Shown here: positions 24,084 through 32,505 of the stretch, in pieces
How positions within the stretch are numbered: position 1 is the first letter of the stretch
How the letters are laid out: each line of letters begins with the position of its first letter
Origin: CAYNSB01 sp964399625
GTDB taxonomy: Bacteria > Planctomycetota > Phycisphaerae > Phycisphaerales > UBA1924
Assembly (NCBI GenBank): GCA_964399625.1
Contig: CAYNSB010000003.1
Coordinates: forward strand, 1-64,000
Reading direction: 5' to 3'
Length of the DNA: 64,000 nt
Translations under genes and position numbers: made by a program
The notes under the pieces: model-generated
Seen by the model: the letters and a program-made list of their open reading frames with translations, nothing else
Told to the model about the DNA's origin: nothing
The model's database searches: none

Positions 24084-24114
24084 GCCCGCGCGAGCGCTCG
24101 ATCGAACACCAAAG

Positions 24115-24147
24115 GCCGAGGGATTCTCATCCCTCGGCTTTCTTCTT
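24115..24147 (+). terminator. Intrinsic terminator of tkt
   Basis: A perfect 10-bp stem GCCGAGGGAT / ATCCCTCGGC with loop TCTC is followed by TTTCTTCTT, 32 bp after the tkt stop. Confidence 0.85.
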
Positions 24148-24279
24148 GGGCTCTTCACGTCCCGGGCGAGGACTCATTCTCGGACGATCGTTCCCAAGCG
24201 TTCGTGAATCTCCCGCGCGGACTGGCACGCGACCGGATGCGCCCCACACTCTCACTGAGGCAAGACAGAGGGTGGTGGG

Positions 24280-24654
24280 ATGTTGCGCAACAACTCAAGA
24301 CTCGTTCAGAACGCGCGGGCGTCGCTCGCGCTCCTCGCCCTTTCGAGCGTGCTCGCGGCGTGCGCCGAGCCCATCGAGCGTCGCGATCGCGGGGCCATGA
24401 TCGGCAACCAGGGCGACGCGTGGGAGGCGCTCTACGCGCCCGCGCGGGTGGACGGGCAGCCCCAGCTCGTGGGCCCGGAGGCCTGGCGGCGCGACACCGC
24501 CCTCGCGGGCGAGCCCGAGGTGTACACGCCCGCCGGGACCTGGGACAACGACACGCGCCCGCGCCTTGAGGACCTCCGCCGCGTGTACATCCGCCAGCGG
24601 ACCGACGAGGTGTACTACTTCCACACGAGGGGCGGGCGTCGCCCGTGGTGGTGA
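24280..24654 (+). CDS. Small lipoprotein of unknown function
   Basis: A 124-residue protein with an N-terminal signal (ASLALLALSSVLAAC) whose lipobox LAAC places the lipidated Cys at about residue 28. The mature part of about 97 residues is charged and rich in Arg, Asp and aromatic residues, ending in GGRRPWW. No domain was recognised. It precedes the ECF sigma factor gene by 88 bp, with a possible ECF-type promoter between, so it may or may not be in the same unit. Confidence 0.6.
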   Translation: MLRNNSRLVQNARASLALLALSSVLAACAEPIERRDRGAMIGNQGDAWEALYAPARVDGQPQLVGPEAWRRDTALAGEPEVYTPAGTWDNDTRPRLEDLRRVYIRQRTDEVYYFHTRGGRRPWW

Positions 24655-24705
24655 TCGGGCATCGGGTCTCGCGGGGGGAATTGCATAAAAACCTTGAGGA
24701 ACGTG

Positions 24706-24729
24706 GGAACCCGGCTCTCGCGGCGCGTC
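24706..24729 (+). promoter_or_regulatory. Possible ECF-type promoter (GGAAC...CGTC) before the sigma factor gene
   Basis: GGAAC at 24706-24710 and CGTC at 24726-24729, 15 bases apart, match the general ECF sigma pattern just upstream of ATG 24743, which would allow autoregulation. This is pattern matching only. Confidence 0.3.
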
Positions 24730-24742
24730 TTGTCATTGGTGC

Positions 24743-25297
24743 ATGTCCAGCACCGCCGGAACCATCGACGCACGCGTGAACGAGGCCCTGGGGCGCACGC
24801 CCACGGCGGGCGAGGCTCGCCCGGCGTTCACGCTGGTGTATCGCCAGCACTACGCGACGATCGCGACGTACATCTTCCGACGCGTGGGCGATCGGGGCGC
24901 GACGGAGGACGTGACGAGCGAGACGTTCCTCGCGGCGATGCGCGCGTACCCGCAGTACCAGGAGCGCGGGCTGCCGGTCGTGTGCTGGCTGTACCGGATC
25001 GCCAGCGGTGAGATCGCGCGCTGGGCCCGCCACCGGCGAACGCGGGAGCGCCTGGCGCGCGTCCTGCCGTTCCTGGCGCCCGGGGCGAGCGGGACGGCGG
25101 GCGACGCCGCGGAACAACTCCGCCGGGCGCTGGCGGCGCTGCAGAGCGAGCAGCAGGAAGCGCTGGTGCTCCACGAGGTCGAGGGGCTGAGCGTGGAGCA
25201 GGTCGCGCTGGTGCAGGGCGTCGCGGAGGGAACGGTCAAATCGAGGTTGTCGCGGGCGCGCGAGGCGCTGCGGGCCAGGCTTGGAGCATCAGCCTGA
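24743..25297 (+). CDS. RNA polymerase sigma factor, ECF subfamily
   Basis: A 184-residue sigma-70 family factor. Region 2 is seen at about 29-95: FTLVYRQHYATIATYIFRRV, then EDVTSETFLAAMRAYPQY and the DNA-melting part PVVCWLYRIASGEIARWARH. Region 4 is at about 128-180: ALAALQSEQQEALVLHEVEG, then VEQVALVQGVAEGTVKSRL, the helix-turn-helix for the -35 element. No extra C-terminal domain. The next gene encodes a one-pass membrane protein with a cytoplasmic N-terminus that could be its anti-sigma partner. The signal it responds to is unknown. Confidence 0.88.
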   Translation: MSSTAGTIDARVNEALGRTPTAGEARPAFTLVYRQHYATIATYIFRRVGDRGATEDVTSETFLAAMRAYPQYQERGLPVVCWLYRIASGEIARWARHRRTRERLARVLPFLAPGASGTAGDAAEQLRRALAALQSEQQEALVLHEVEGLSVEQVALVQGVAEGTVKSRLSRAREALRARLGASA

Positions 25298-25349
25298 TGC
25301 GGGCCGGTCCGAGCGATCGAAGGTGGGCACGGATCGAAGGAGCATGACG

Positions 25350-25853
25350 ATGAGCACGAATCGGACGGACGACCTCGGCGCGCTGCGCGAGCAGCAGTGG
25401 AACAGCGACTCGCACCGCGACGCGCTAGAGGCGAGGCTCGCCACGCCCGCGCGTCGGCGGGTGAGCGCCAGGGCGGGCCTGATCGGCGCGCTCGCGATCG
25501 GCGCGATCGCCAGCGCCGCCTACGTGGCGTACACCCGCACCGCGACGGTGAGCTTCGACGGCGACACCTTCACCATCACCGAGGATGGCAGGACCATCAG
25601 CGGCACCACCGTCACCAATCCGGACGGGTCCAAGACCGTCACGGGCGACGGGTTCCAGGCGACGGTCGCGCCCGTCGGCTCCGATGGGCAGCGGAACGTC
25701 AGCGTTCAGATGGGCGGCGGGGAGAACGACGCCCTGCCGAAGATCACCACGGGCGACGGCACCACCCTCACGCCGGGCGACTTCCAGACGATCACGACCA
25801 AGGACGGGAAGGTGATCAAGCGGTACGTCAAGCGTGCCGACGCGCCCAAGTAG
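25350..25853 (+). CDS. Single-pass membrane protein, possible anti-sigma partner
   Basis: A 167-residue protein; ATG 25350 is preferred because AAGGAG (25337-25342) lies seven bases upstream, while ATG 25344 would be too close. The N-terminal 38 residues are cytoplasmic and charged (LREQQWNSDSHRDALEARL), one membrane helix spans about 41-62 (AGLIGALAIGAIASAAYVAY), and the remainder is a beta-rich extracytoplasmic domain with repeated T-G/D-G turns. Position 52 bp after an ECF sigma gene and topology suggest an anti-sigma factor or signal sensor, but no zinc-binding or ASD motif (HxxxCxxC) is seen. Function is inferred from context only. Confidence 0.6.
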   Translation: MSTNRTDDLGALREQQWNSDSHRDALEARLATPARRRVSARAGLIGALAIGAIASAAYVAYTRTATVSFDGDTFTITEDGRTISGTTVTNPDGSKTVTGDGFQATVAPVGSDGQRNVSVQMGGGENDALPKITTGDGTTLTPGDFQTITTKDGKVIKRYVKRADAPK

Positions 25854-25918
25854 GCTTCACGCGCACGAGCGCACAACCTCGAAGCACGGCGCCGGGCGAC
25901 CCTTCGTCCGGCGTCGCT

Positions 25919-26842
25919 TCACGCCGCGCTGGCTCGGGGCGATCGCGTCGCGCCCACCACGCGGTTCCGCCCCTGGTGCTTGGCGTCGTAGAGGGCGGCG
26001 TCGGCGGCGGCGAGGAGGTCCGCGCCTCCGATCGCGGGGCACGACGCGACACCGAAACTGCACGTGATGCGCAGGGGAACGTCCTTGCGGCGAAGCGTCA
26101 TCGCCTCGATGCCGCCGCGCGCTCGCTCGGCCCAGGCGTGCGCATCGTGGGCGAGCACGCCCGGCATGACGACGACGAACTCCTCGCCGCCGTACCGGCA
26201 CACCAGGTCCTGGGCGCGCGCCAGCCCGGAGATCGTTCGCGCCACGCTCTGCAGCGCCAGGTCGCCGAACGGATGCCCGTGGTTGTCGTTGACGGCCTTG
26301 AAGTGGTCCACGTCGCCGATCACGACCGACAGCGACTCGCCCGGGCGCGACGCCCGCTCGATCTCGCTCGCGAGGCGCTGCTCGAGGTACGCGCGGTTCC
26401 ACAGCCCGGTGAGCCCGTCGAGCATCGCCCGCTGGGCCAGAAGATCGAACATGTACTTGCTCCGCGCCGAGGCCCGCACGCGAGCGCACAACTCCGCGGG
26501 CTCGAAGGGCTTGGTGACGTAGTCCACCGCGCCCAGGTCCAGCCCGCGAACCTTCTCCGTCGTCGAGGTGTGCCCCGTGAGAAAGATGACCGGGATCCGC
26601 ATCGTCCGCTCGTCGGCCTTGAGGCGCGCGCACACCTCGAACCCACTCGTTCCGGGCATTTCCACGTCGAGCAGGATGACGTCGGGCGCCTCGGCGTGCG
26701 CCAGGGCGAGTCCCTCGTCGCCGTTGCTCGCGAACACCAGCGTGACATCCTCATCCGCGAGCCCGCTTCGGATGAAGGCCCGTGTGGTCCGGGAATCATC
26801 GATCACCAGAACCTTGGGACGCATGAGCGAGTCGATCGACAT
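25919..26842 (-). CDS. Response regulator with GGDEF diguanylate cyclase output
   Basis: A 307-residue PleD-like protein. The receiver domain (about 8-125) has VLVIDDSRTTRAFIRSGL with the acidic pocket, DVILLDVEMPGTSGFEV (phospho-accepting Asp near 57), FLTGH and YVTKPFEP (Lys near 107). The GGDEF domain (about 140-300) shows LDGLTGLWNRAYLEQRL, IGDVDHFKAVNDNHGHPFGD and the active-site motif YGGEEFVVVMPG. The variant GGEEF is catalytically competent in many enzymes. It should make cyclic di-GMP when phosphorylated. No histidine kinase lies nearby. It converges with the putative anti-sigma gene. The start is either ATG 26842 or, less likely, ATG 26824. Confidence 0.9.
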   Translation of the reverse strand: MSIDSLMRPKVLVIDDSRTTRAFIRSGLADEDVTLVFASNGDEGLALAHAEAPDVILLDVEMPGTSGFEVCARLKADERTMRIPVIFLTGHTSTTEKVRGLDLGAVDYVTKPFEPAELCARVRASARSKYMFDLLAQRAMLDGLTGLWNRAYLEQRLASEIERASRPGESLSVVIGDVDHFKAVNDNHGHPFGDLALQSVARTISGLARAQDLVCRYGGEEFVVVMPGVLAHDAHAWAERARGGIEAMTLRRKDVPLRITCSFGVASCPAIGGADLLAAADAALYDAKHQGRNRVVGATRSPRASAA

Positions 26843-26982
26843 GCTCGGGCGGCGATGTGAGCGTTCCGCGTCGGACGAAACCCAAAAAGGGGAGACCGAG
26901 GTCGCCTCGACGATTTATGGGTATCAGCCGCACCCAAAGGGGGGAGAGCGCGGCACGATCGATCCCCATTTCGCGGTATGCC

Positions 26983-27660
26983 TCACCAGGCGATCGGCTT
27001 GCCCTCGTGCGTGAGGTACTTCCCGTTATCCGCGGGCACGAGGCGATCCACCACGCCAAGCAGGCTCGCGATGCTGTTCTTGGGCTCCAGCGGCGCCTGC
27101 GGCCCGCCCATGTCCGTCTTGTTCCATCCGGGGCAGAACGTGACGCTCACGAAGCCCTCGCGCCCCAGCTCCTTGCCCAGCTTCGCGGTGATCATGTTCA
27201 ACGCGCTCTTGCTGGCGCAATAGGCGTAACTGAATCCGTTGGAGGCGACGGCGATCGACCCCAGCGTGCTGGAGATGTTGACGATCCGCTTGTGCGTCCC
27301 GGCGCGCAGGTTGGGCAGCAGCGTCCGCACGAGCACCAGCGGCGCGACCGCGTTGGTCGTGAAGACTTTCTGCAGGTCGGCCATCGTCGCCTGCGTCACG
27401 GACTTGTCGGGCCCGGTGATCGCCGCGTTGTTGATGAGCACGTCGATCGCGCGGCCCGAGAGAGCCGCGCCCAGACGCTCGATGCTCGCGGCGTCCGTCA
27501 CGTCCAGCGGCAGAAGCTCCGCGCAGAATTTGGCCGCGTCGCCCGCGTCCTGCGGCTTGCGGGCCGTGCCGATGACGTGATCGCCCCGCGCCGAGAGCTG
27601 GCGGACGAACTCGAGCCCCAGCCCGCGATTGACGCCCGTGACGAGAACCGTTCGTGCCAT
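26983..27660 (-). CDS. Short-chain dehydrogenase/reductase (SDR)
   Basis: A 225-residue Rossmann-fold SDR beginning MARTVLVTGVNRGLGLEFV; GGAGG six bases before ATG 27660 fixes this start over an upstream in-frame one at 27699. The cofactor motif TGVNRGLG (TGxxxGxG), NNAAITG around 88, the Ser in NISSTLGSI and the catalytic YAYCASK (YxxxK) are all present. The compact layout resembles C-factor/sniffer-type carbonyl reductases that use NADPH. Substrate unknown. It stands alone, divergent from 27834-29507. Confidence 0.88.
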   Translation of the reverse strand: MARTVLVTGVNRGLGLEFVRQLSARGDHVIGTARKPQDAGDAAKFCAELLPLDVTDAASIERLGAALSGRAIDVLINNAAITGPDKSVTQATMADLQKVFTTNAVAPLVLVRTLLPNLRAGTHKRIVNISSTLGSIAVASNGFSYAYCASKSALNMITAKLGKELGREGFVSVTFCPGWNKTDMGGPQAPLEPKNSIASLLGVVDRLVPADNGKYLTHEGKPIAW

Positions 27661-27800
27661 GTCGGACCTCCCGTGCCGCGAGCGTAGGGAGCCGGGCACG
27701 CGAGTGTGTTCGATACATCGACGATGATCGATGCACGCGACGGCGGGGCGTGGCGACAGCCCGCAGCGGGGGTCGGAAACAGGGGTCTTGCCCGACGTGG

Positions 27801-27806
27801 TAGACT
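27801..27806 (+). promoter_or_regulatory. TAGACT -10 element for 27834
   Basis: TAGACT lies 27 bp before ATG 27834, followed by the ribosome-binding site AGGGGAG (27823-27829). The same TAGACT word precedes 33993 (33964-33969) and 36791 (36752-36757). Confidence 0.4.
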
Positions 27807-27833
27807 GTGTGCCGGGTCGGACAGGGGAGCGCG

Positions 27834-29507
27834 ATGACCTGGTTGTCCTTTCTCTACCTGCTGCTGGCGATGGTGCTCGGCGCGATCCTGCTGCGCGTGG
27901 GGCTTCGCGGGCGTCGAATCAACGACCACCCGGTGTGCCGCCAATGCCGGTTCGATCTGGTCGGGCAGCCCGAGCCGCTGACGACGTGCCCGGAGTGCGG
28001 GTGCGGGCTTCGGCGCCCCGGGTGGGTGCGGATCGGTCAGCGGAAGCGGATGCCGATCGTCGCGGGCGTGGGCGTGCTGCTCCTGCTGCTGCCGGCGCTG
28101 CTCATCGGTTCGGCGGTGGCGGTGGTCGCGACGGGCTCGAACCTCGACAAGCACACGCCCACGGGGCTCCTGCTATGGCAGGCGCGGCACATGAGCCCCG
28201 CGCGCCTGGGCGCGATCGCCGAGGAACTCGAGTGGCGGGCGAGCGGAGGCAAGTTCAAGAAGGACGAACTCGCGCGTGTGGCCGAGGTGGCGCTCGAGGT
28301 GCAGGGAGACCTGGGCAAGCCCTGGTCGGAGAAATGGGGAGATTTGATCGAGCAGGCGCACACGGAGGATGCGCTGAGCAAGGAGCAGTGGGAGCGGTTC
28401 TGCCGACACGCGATCACGCTGGAGTTTCGCACCAGACCAATGGCGCAAGAGGGGAACTCAATACCCGTGATCGCGACGCAAAAGGAGTCGAGAGTTGGTT
28501 CAGCCTCGCAGTTGATGGCGATCGCCGACTGGTATGGGTCGGAGATAGAAGCGGGAGCATCGTCACTCCAACCGGCAAGCACCGAGTCGCGACCGGGCCG
28601 ATGGCAGCAAGTTCTGGCACCGACGTCGAGCCGCAAGATGGATCGCAACAATCCCTTTGGACGTGGCATCTTTCACGCGGTTGGCAGCAAGAGCAGGTAC
28701 TCATCCATGCCAGTTGAAAGAAGCGTTGGGGCAGCAGTGCCCGTGCCGGCGGGAACGCGCTCCGGTCCATCGCGCATCGCCATTGAGATTGTGACCGAGG
28801 CCAAAGACTTCGGCCGCTCCAATCAGTCGTGGGGTGACATAAGCAAGTCCGCGAGCGCAGCGCACCACTACGCAGAGTTGCCCATAGAGATCTTGCCAAA
28901 CAATGTTGATTCTGTCGAGTCGGTGCCCCCAGACGCGGAACTGAAGCGGCGGATGGAGCAGTTCGTTCGTCCGGGGAGGTTCGAAATTCAGATCCAAAAC
29001 GTACCACCGCAAAGAACATATCGGGGCGCAACCGTTGCCATTCCAATCAAGCCGTGCCCTATCGATTTCGCGTTTGACGTGTTCTATCGGACAAAGGACG
29101 GCGAACACAGGCTTGGTTCGGTGTCATCATCACAATTCGGTACTTTGGATTCTGGGCACTTGAATCCGCCAACAAACGGATCGATCTACTGTGGCGCGCC
29201 TGTAAAAGAGTTCGATGACGAAACCGTGGACCTGATCTTTCGACCCAAGACGAGCATCGCGATGGCGACGATCGACCTCACGCGCATCTACGGTGAGGAG
29301 ATCGTGATTCGTGACGTGCCCGTTGAAGTCACGGACTACACCTCGAGCAACCCGCGGCCCGTGCGCCGCAAGCCGAAGACGGAATCGAAGCCCGAGTCCA
29401 AGCCGGCGAGCGAACTCAAGGCTTCAACCATCGACGACGCTCCGGCGGGCGAGAAGCCATCAGAGTCAAAGGACGGGAAGTCGCCCGACTCGCCCAAGCA
29501 ACCGTGA
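27834..29507 (+). CDS. Zinc-ribbon membrane protein of unknown function
   Basis: A 557-residue protein. A first membrane helix (LSFLYLLLAMVLGAILL) is followed by a treble-clef/zinc-ribbon of the form CRQCRFDLVGQPEPLTTC then PECG (about 32-56), and a second membrane helix (about 73-102). The rest, about 450 residues, is soluble, with strand-rich parts such as VAIPIKPCPIDFAFDVFY, and a Lys/Pro/Ser/Glu-rich tail (ESKPESKPASELK). From about 28430 to 29280 the DNA is clearly lower in GC than its surroundings and codon choice is relaxed. An alternative frame stays open to 28717 there, so a past frameshift was considered, but the main frame is continuous. Confidence 0.65.
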   Translation: MTWLSFLYLLLAMVLGAILLRVGLRGRRINDHPVCRQCRFDLVGQPEPLTTCPECGCGLRRPGWVRIGQRKRMPIVAGVGVLLLLLPALLIGSAVAVVATGSNLDKHTPTGLLLWQARHMSPARLGAIAEELEWRASGGKFKKDELARVAEVALEVQGDLGKPWSEKWGDLIEQAHTEDALSKEQWERFCRHAITLEFRTRPMAQEGNSIPVIATQKESRVGSASQLMAIADWYGSEIEAGASSLQPASTESRPGRWQQVLAPTSSRKMDRNNPFGRGIFHAVGSKSRYSSMPVERSVGAAVPVPAGTRSGPSRIAIEIVTEAKDFGRSNQSWGDISKSASAAHHYAELPIEILPNNVDSVESVPPDAELKRRMEQFVRPGRFEIQIQNVPPQRTYRGATVAIPIKPCPIDFAFDVFYRTKDGEHRLGSVSSSQFGTLDSGHLNPPTNGSIYCGAPVKEFDDETVDLIFRPKTSIAMATIDLTRIYGEEIVIRDVPVEVTDYTSSNPRPVRRKPKTESKPESKPASELKASTIDDAPAGEKPSESKDGKSPDSPKQP

Positions 29508-29545
29508 CCGAAGAGTCCGTGCAGTGGGACGAGCGCGCCGTCTCC

Positions 29546-31015
29546 TCACGCCCTCTCCACCGCCTCGGACTTGGGAGGCACGATGACCTCCTGCGGCTCG
29601 CCCGAGGTCGGCTTGGCATCGTCGGGCGCGGCGTCGTCCGCCGGCGTCTCCGCGAGCGGGCCGGCCTCGCCGTCCCGACGCTTCACGCGCACGCGGATCA
29701 CGCGGGTCGCCTCGGCCTCGAGCACCTCGATCGACAGCCCCGGCGTGTTCTCGTCGGGCGTGGCGCCCGCCTCGCCCGTGCCGCCCAGCAGCAGCGTCTC
29801 GCCCGCGTGCGGGATGCGCCCCAGCGTCGTGACGATGAGCCCGCCCACGGTGTCGTAGTCCTCGCCCTTGGGCAGGCGCACGCCGATCGCCGCGAGCGCG
29901 TCGTTCGCGTCGTCGATGTACGCCCGCGCGTCGAGCTCGGCGTCGCGCTGCAGGTCGTTGACGACGATCTGCGGCGCATCGTCCTCGGCGAGCTCGTACT
30001 CGTCCTGGATCTCGCCGAAGACCTCCTCGACGATGTCCTCGAGCGTCACCATGCCGCTCGTGCCGCCGTACTCGTCGGCGACCATCGCCACGTGCACTTT
30101 CTTGTCGATCAGTTCGGCGAGCAATTCGCGGATGGTCTTGGTCTCGGGCACAAACAGGGCCGGGCGCAGGATGGAGCGCAGCTCGAAGGGCTTGCCGCTG
30201 GATCGCGCCCCATCGCCCGCGAGCCAGCGCATCAGGTCCTTGATGTAGAACATGCCCACGACCTGGTCGAGCGACCCGTCGAAGACCGGGATGCGCGAGT
30301 GCCGGCAGGCGCGGATGAAGCGGATCACCTCGCCCAGGTTGTTCGTCAGTTCGAGCGCCTCGATCTCCGTGCGCGGGGTCATGATCTGCTCGACGGTGGT
30401 GTTGCGGAAGCCCACCAGCGACTCGATCATGTTCCGCTCGGTCTCATCGAACTGCCCGGACTCCTGCGCCTCCTCGACGACGCTCATGAGCTCGGCCTGG
30501 AGCTGCTCGGCGTCGCTCGTGGGCGGGCGACCCGAGAGGCGGCGCACCACCTCGTCGAAGAACCGCACCAGCGTGCTCAGCGGGCGCTGCAGCCAGTAGC
30601 ACGCGCGGATCAGCCACGACCACGCGAGCACCGTGCCCTCCGCGGCGTAGCTCGCGACGGCGTGGGGGATCACCAGCCCGAAGACCCAGACCAGCAGCGA
30701 GGCGAGCGTGATGCCCGCGACGATCGCGATCCATCCGGGCGAGTCCGTGGGGAGCAGCGCATCGGCGTAGCGCACCGCCGCGTACGCGACGATCATGTTG
30801 CACACGATCCGCGGGAGCGCGACGGCGGTTGAGTGCGCGCCCACGTCCTCGAGGATCAGTTCGGCCTGGCGCAGCGCGGAGGCATCGCCCCGGGCGCGGG
30901 CGCGCTCCTCGAGGGCGGAGCGCGTCATGTCCTTGAGCGAGTGGAACAGCGCCGAGAGCAGCCCGCCCGCGAGCGTGGAGACGGCGACGATCCAGAGCCA
31001 GGCCGAGGCGCTCAT
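29546..31015 (-). CDS. CNNM/CorC-type protein (DUF21-CBS-CorC_HlyC)
   Basis: A 489-residue hemolysin-C/CorC family protein. The N-terminal CNNM (DUF21) membrane domain (about 1-165) has four hydrophobic segments. Two CBS motifs follow, recognised by TTVEQIMTPRTEIEAL (about 207-222) and FIRACRHSRIPVFDG, then VAMVADEYGGTSGMVTLEDI and VEEVFGEIQDEYE (about 325-356). The C-terminal CorC_HlyC domain (DTVGGLIVTTLGRIPHAGE) precedes an acidic, Pro-rich tail. Family members are linked to magnesium/cobalt efflux or to ribosome-associated roles together with YbeY. It overlaps ybeY by four bases (ATGA), so the two genes are translationally coupled. Confidence 0.92.
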   Translation of the reverse strand: MSASAWLWIVAVSTLAGGLLSALFHSLKDMTRSALEERARARGDASALRQAELILEDVGAHSTAVALPRIVCNMIVAYAAVRYADALLPTDSPGWIAIVAGITLASLLVWVFGLVIPHAVASYAAEGTVLAWSWLIRACYWLQRPLSTLVRFFDEVVRRLSGRPPTSDAEQLQAELMSVVEEAQESGQFDETERNMIESLVGFRNTTVEQIMTPRTEIEALELTNNLGEVIRFIRACRHSRIPVFDGSLDQVVGMFYIKDLMRWLAGDGARSSGKPFELRSILRPALFVPETKTIRELLAELIDKKVHVAMVADEYGGTSGMVTLEDIVEEVFGEIQDEYELAEDDAPQIVVNDLQRDAELDARAYIDDANDALAAIGVRLPKGEDYDTVGGLIVTTLGRIPHAGETLLLGGTGEAGATPDENTPGLSIEVLEAEATRVIRVRVKRRDGEAGPLAETPADDAAPDDAKPTSGEPQEVIVPPKSEAVERA

Positions 31016-31527
31016 GGCGTGGGCTCCGTGGCGCGGTCCTCGCGCGCGAACGTCGCGCCGACCCCCAGCGCGGTGAGGAGCTTGTCCTCCTGCGCGTGCA
31101 TCAGCTCGTAGGCCTCGGGGTCGTGGTCGTCGTGCCCCAGGCAGTGCAGGATGCCGTGGATGCTGTAGAGCAGCAGCTCGCGCCTGGGCTCATGCCCGCG
31201 GGCGCGCGCCTGACGGCTCGCCTCGTCCAGGCAGAGCAGGATGTCCACGTCCAGCGGGCAGGTGCCCTCGCCGTCGGTGAGGTCGAACGTGAGCACGTCC
31301 GTGGTGCCCGCCACGCCCGAGTACGTCTCGTGGGCGTGGGCCATCTCGCGATCGTTCACGACCTTCAGGCGCACCTCGCCCCCGACGCCCAGGAGCCCCA
31401 GGGCCCGGTCCACGTGCGCGTGGAGCCACTCGGCGTCGGCCAAGGACAGCCGGCCGGTCTGGTCCGACACATGCACCGCGGGCGTGGCGTTGGTCGGCGG
31501 GCGGGATGCGGGCTCGGGCGGATTCAT
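31012..31527 (-). CDS. ybeY: Endoribonuclease YbeY (16S rRNA maturation)
   Basis: A 171-residue protein starting MNPPEPASRPP at ATG 31527. The core shows VNDREMAHAHETYSGVAGTTDVLTF and the metal-binding motif YSIHGILHCLGHDDHD (about 133-148), which is the H-G-x-L-H...H signature with GHDDHD in place of the more usual GYDHE. Its partner is corC (ybeX) in an ATGA overlap, matching the ybeY-ybeX pairing known from proteobacteria; phoH (ybeZ) is not next to it here. It is expected to act in 16S rRNA 3' processing and ribosome quality control. Confidence 0.93.
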   Translation of the reverse strand: MNPPEPASRPPTNATPAVHVSDQTGRLSLADAEWLHAHVDRALGLLGVGGEVRLKVVNDREMAHAHETYSGVAGTTDVLTFDLTDGEGTCPLDVDILLCLDEASRQARARGHEPRRELLLYSIHGILHCLGHDDHDPEAYELMHAQEDKLLTALGVGATFAREDRATEPTP

Positions 31528-31744
31528 GCTCGGGCGATCACAGGCCAAGACGCCCCCGCCGCGGCGTCGTTGTCGGGCGGGGAAGGGCGGGGTCTTCGGG
31601 CAGGGCTGGTGCTTCCAGTCTATGAATGTCGGCGATGGATGCATAGGTGTGGAGGTCCTAGAACCACGAGAATCCGGTGTTTTGTTTGTATTTTGTTCAC
31701 ATATTTGGTGAGTGCGGCCCCTGCGTATCGGGCGTGGGCTTTGG

Positions 31745-31773
31745 TTCGACCGGCGGAGGCTTGGCGGTAGGCT
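31745..31773 (+). promoter_or_regulatory. Candidate promoter TTCGAC-N17-TAGGCT for 31796
   Basis: TTCGAC (31745-31750) and TAGGCT (31768-31773) are 17 bases apart, and GGAGG follows before ATG 31796. A distinctly AT-rich patch (31678-31709) lies just upstream. Confidence 0.4.
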
Positions 31774-31795
31774 GGTACGCGCCGGAGGCCTCGCG

Positions 31796-32500
31796 ATGAC
31801 CAACCTGGACAGTCATGGCGGGGCCCTGAACGCGACATCGGAAGGATCACACATCACCCACGAGGCCGTTGCTTCACGGGTCGTGCCGTGGCTCGTGTCC
31901 AAGGACGGCACGGCTCCGCGCCACTGGTTTGCGGCGCGCTGGCTCATGACGGTGTGGTGGGTGCTCACGCGGCCGAGCGCGGTCGGGGAGCAGGTGGCCT
32001 CGCACCCGCGTGCAACCTGGTGGAGGGCCCTGCTGTTCGCATGGATGTCCTTGTCGTTGCCCATCTTGGCGACTGAGGCGACGATCATCATTCATCAGGT
32101 CGCGTTCCGCGGGCCGTGGCACGGCACTCCCCCCAGCCAGCGAGAGATTCTCGATGTGCTGCTGCTCTCGTGCGTTGAGGTTCCAATTGCGAGCATCGGC
32201 GTGCTGTCGGCGTGGGCCATCGCTGCGAATCTGGTGCTCAGCCACGGAGCCCGTCGCGGGTTGCGGAGCTCGTGGCAGGCGATGATGTACGCGAGCGCCG
32301 CCGCGATCGTACTGAGCGTTCCGATGTATGGAATCTGGCTCGTGCCCGTTGCTCTCGGGCTTTTGCCGATTCTCGGAACGGTTCTTGTCGCGGGCGCAAC
32401 GGGAGCCAATCCGTGGCGCGCCGCGCTCGCGGTGTTCGCCCCGCCGATCGCCGCATTCGTGGTTCTCTTCGTCCGATCGGCCTGGCAGTACGAGCCCTGA
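31796..32500 (+). CDS. Yip1-like multipass membrane protein
   Basis: A 234-residue protein starting ATG 31796, with GGAGG eight bases upstream. After about 40 hydrophilic residues it has a Yip1-type arrangement: WWVLTRPSAVGEQVASHP, then about five hydrophobic segments, including WRALLFAWMSLSLPILA, ASIGVLSAWAIAANLVL and LLPILGTVLVAGATG. GLRSSWQAMMYASAAAIVLS corresponds to the Yip1 segment that links helices. It ends five bases before the next gene, a larger paralogue with the same membrane core, so the two are almost certainly co-expressed. Function unknown. Confidence 0.7.
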   Translation: MTNLDSHGGALNATSEGSHITHEAVASRVVPWLVSKDGTAPRHWFAARWLMTVWWVLTRPSAVGEQVASHPRATWWRALLFAWMSLSLPILATEATIIIHQVAFRGPWHGTPPSQREILDVLLLSCVEVPIASIGVLSAWAIAANLVLSHGARRGLRSSWQAMMYASAAAIVLSVPMYGIWLVPVALGLLPILGTVLVAGATGANPWRAALAVFAPPIAAFVVLFVRSAWQYEP

Positions 32501-32505
32501 TCACC

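Noticed and set aside
27731..28717. Possible frameshift between two overlapping frames in the zinc-ribbon gene
   Set aside because: The main frame is open from 27834 to 29507 and has the membrane helices and zinc ribbon; the other frame has no recognised domain.
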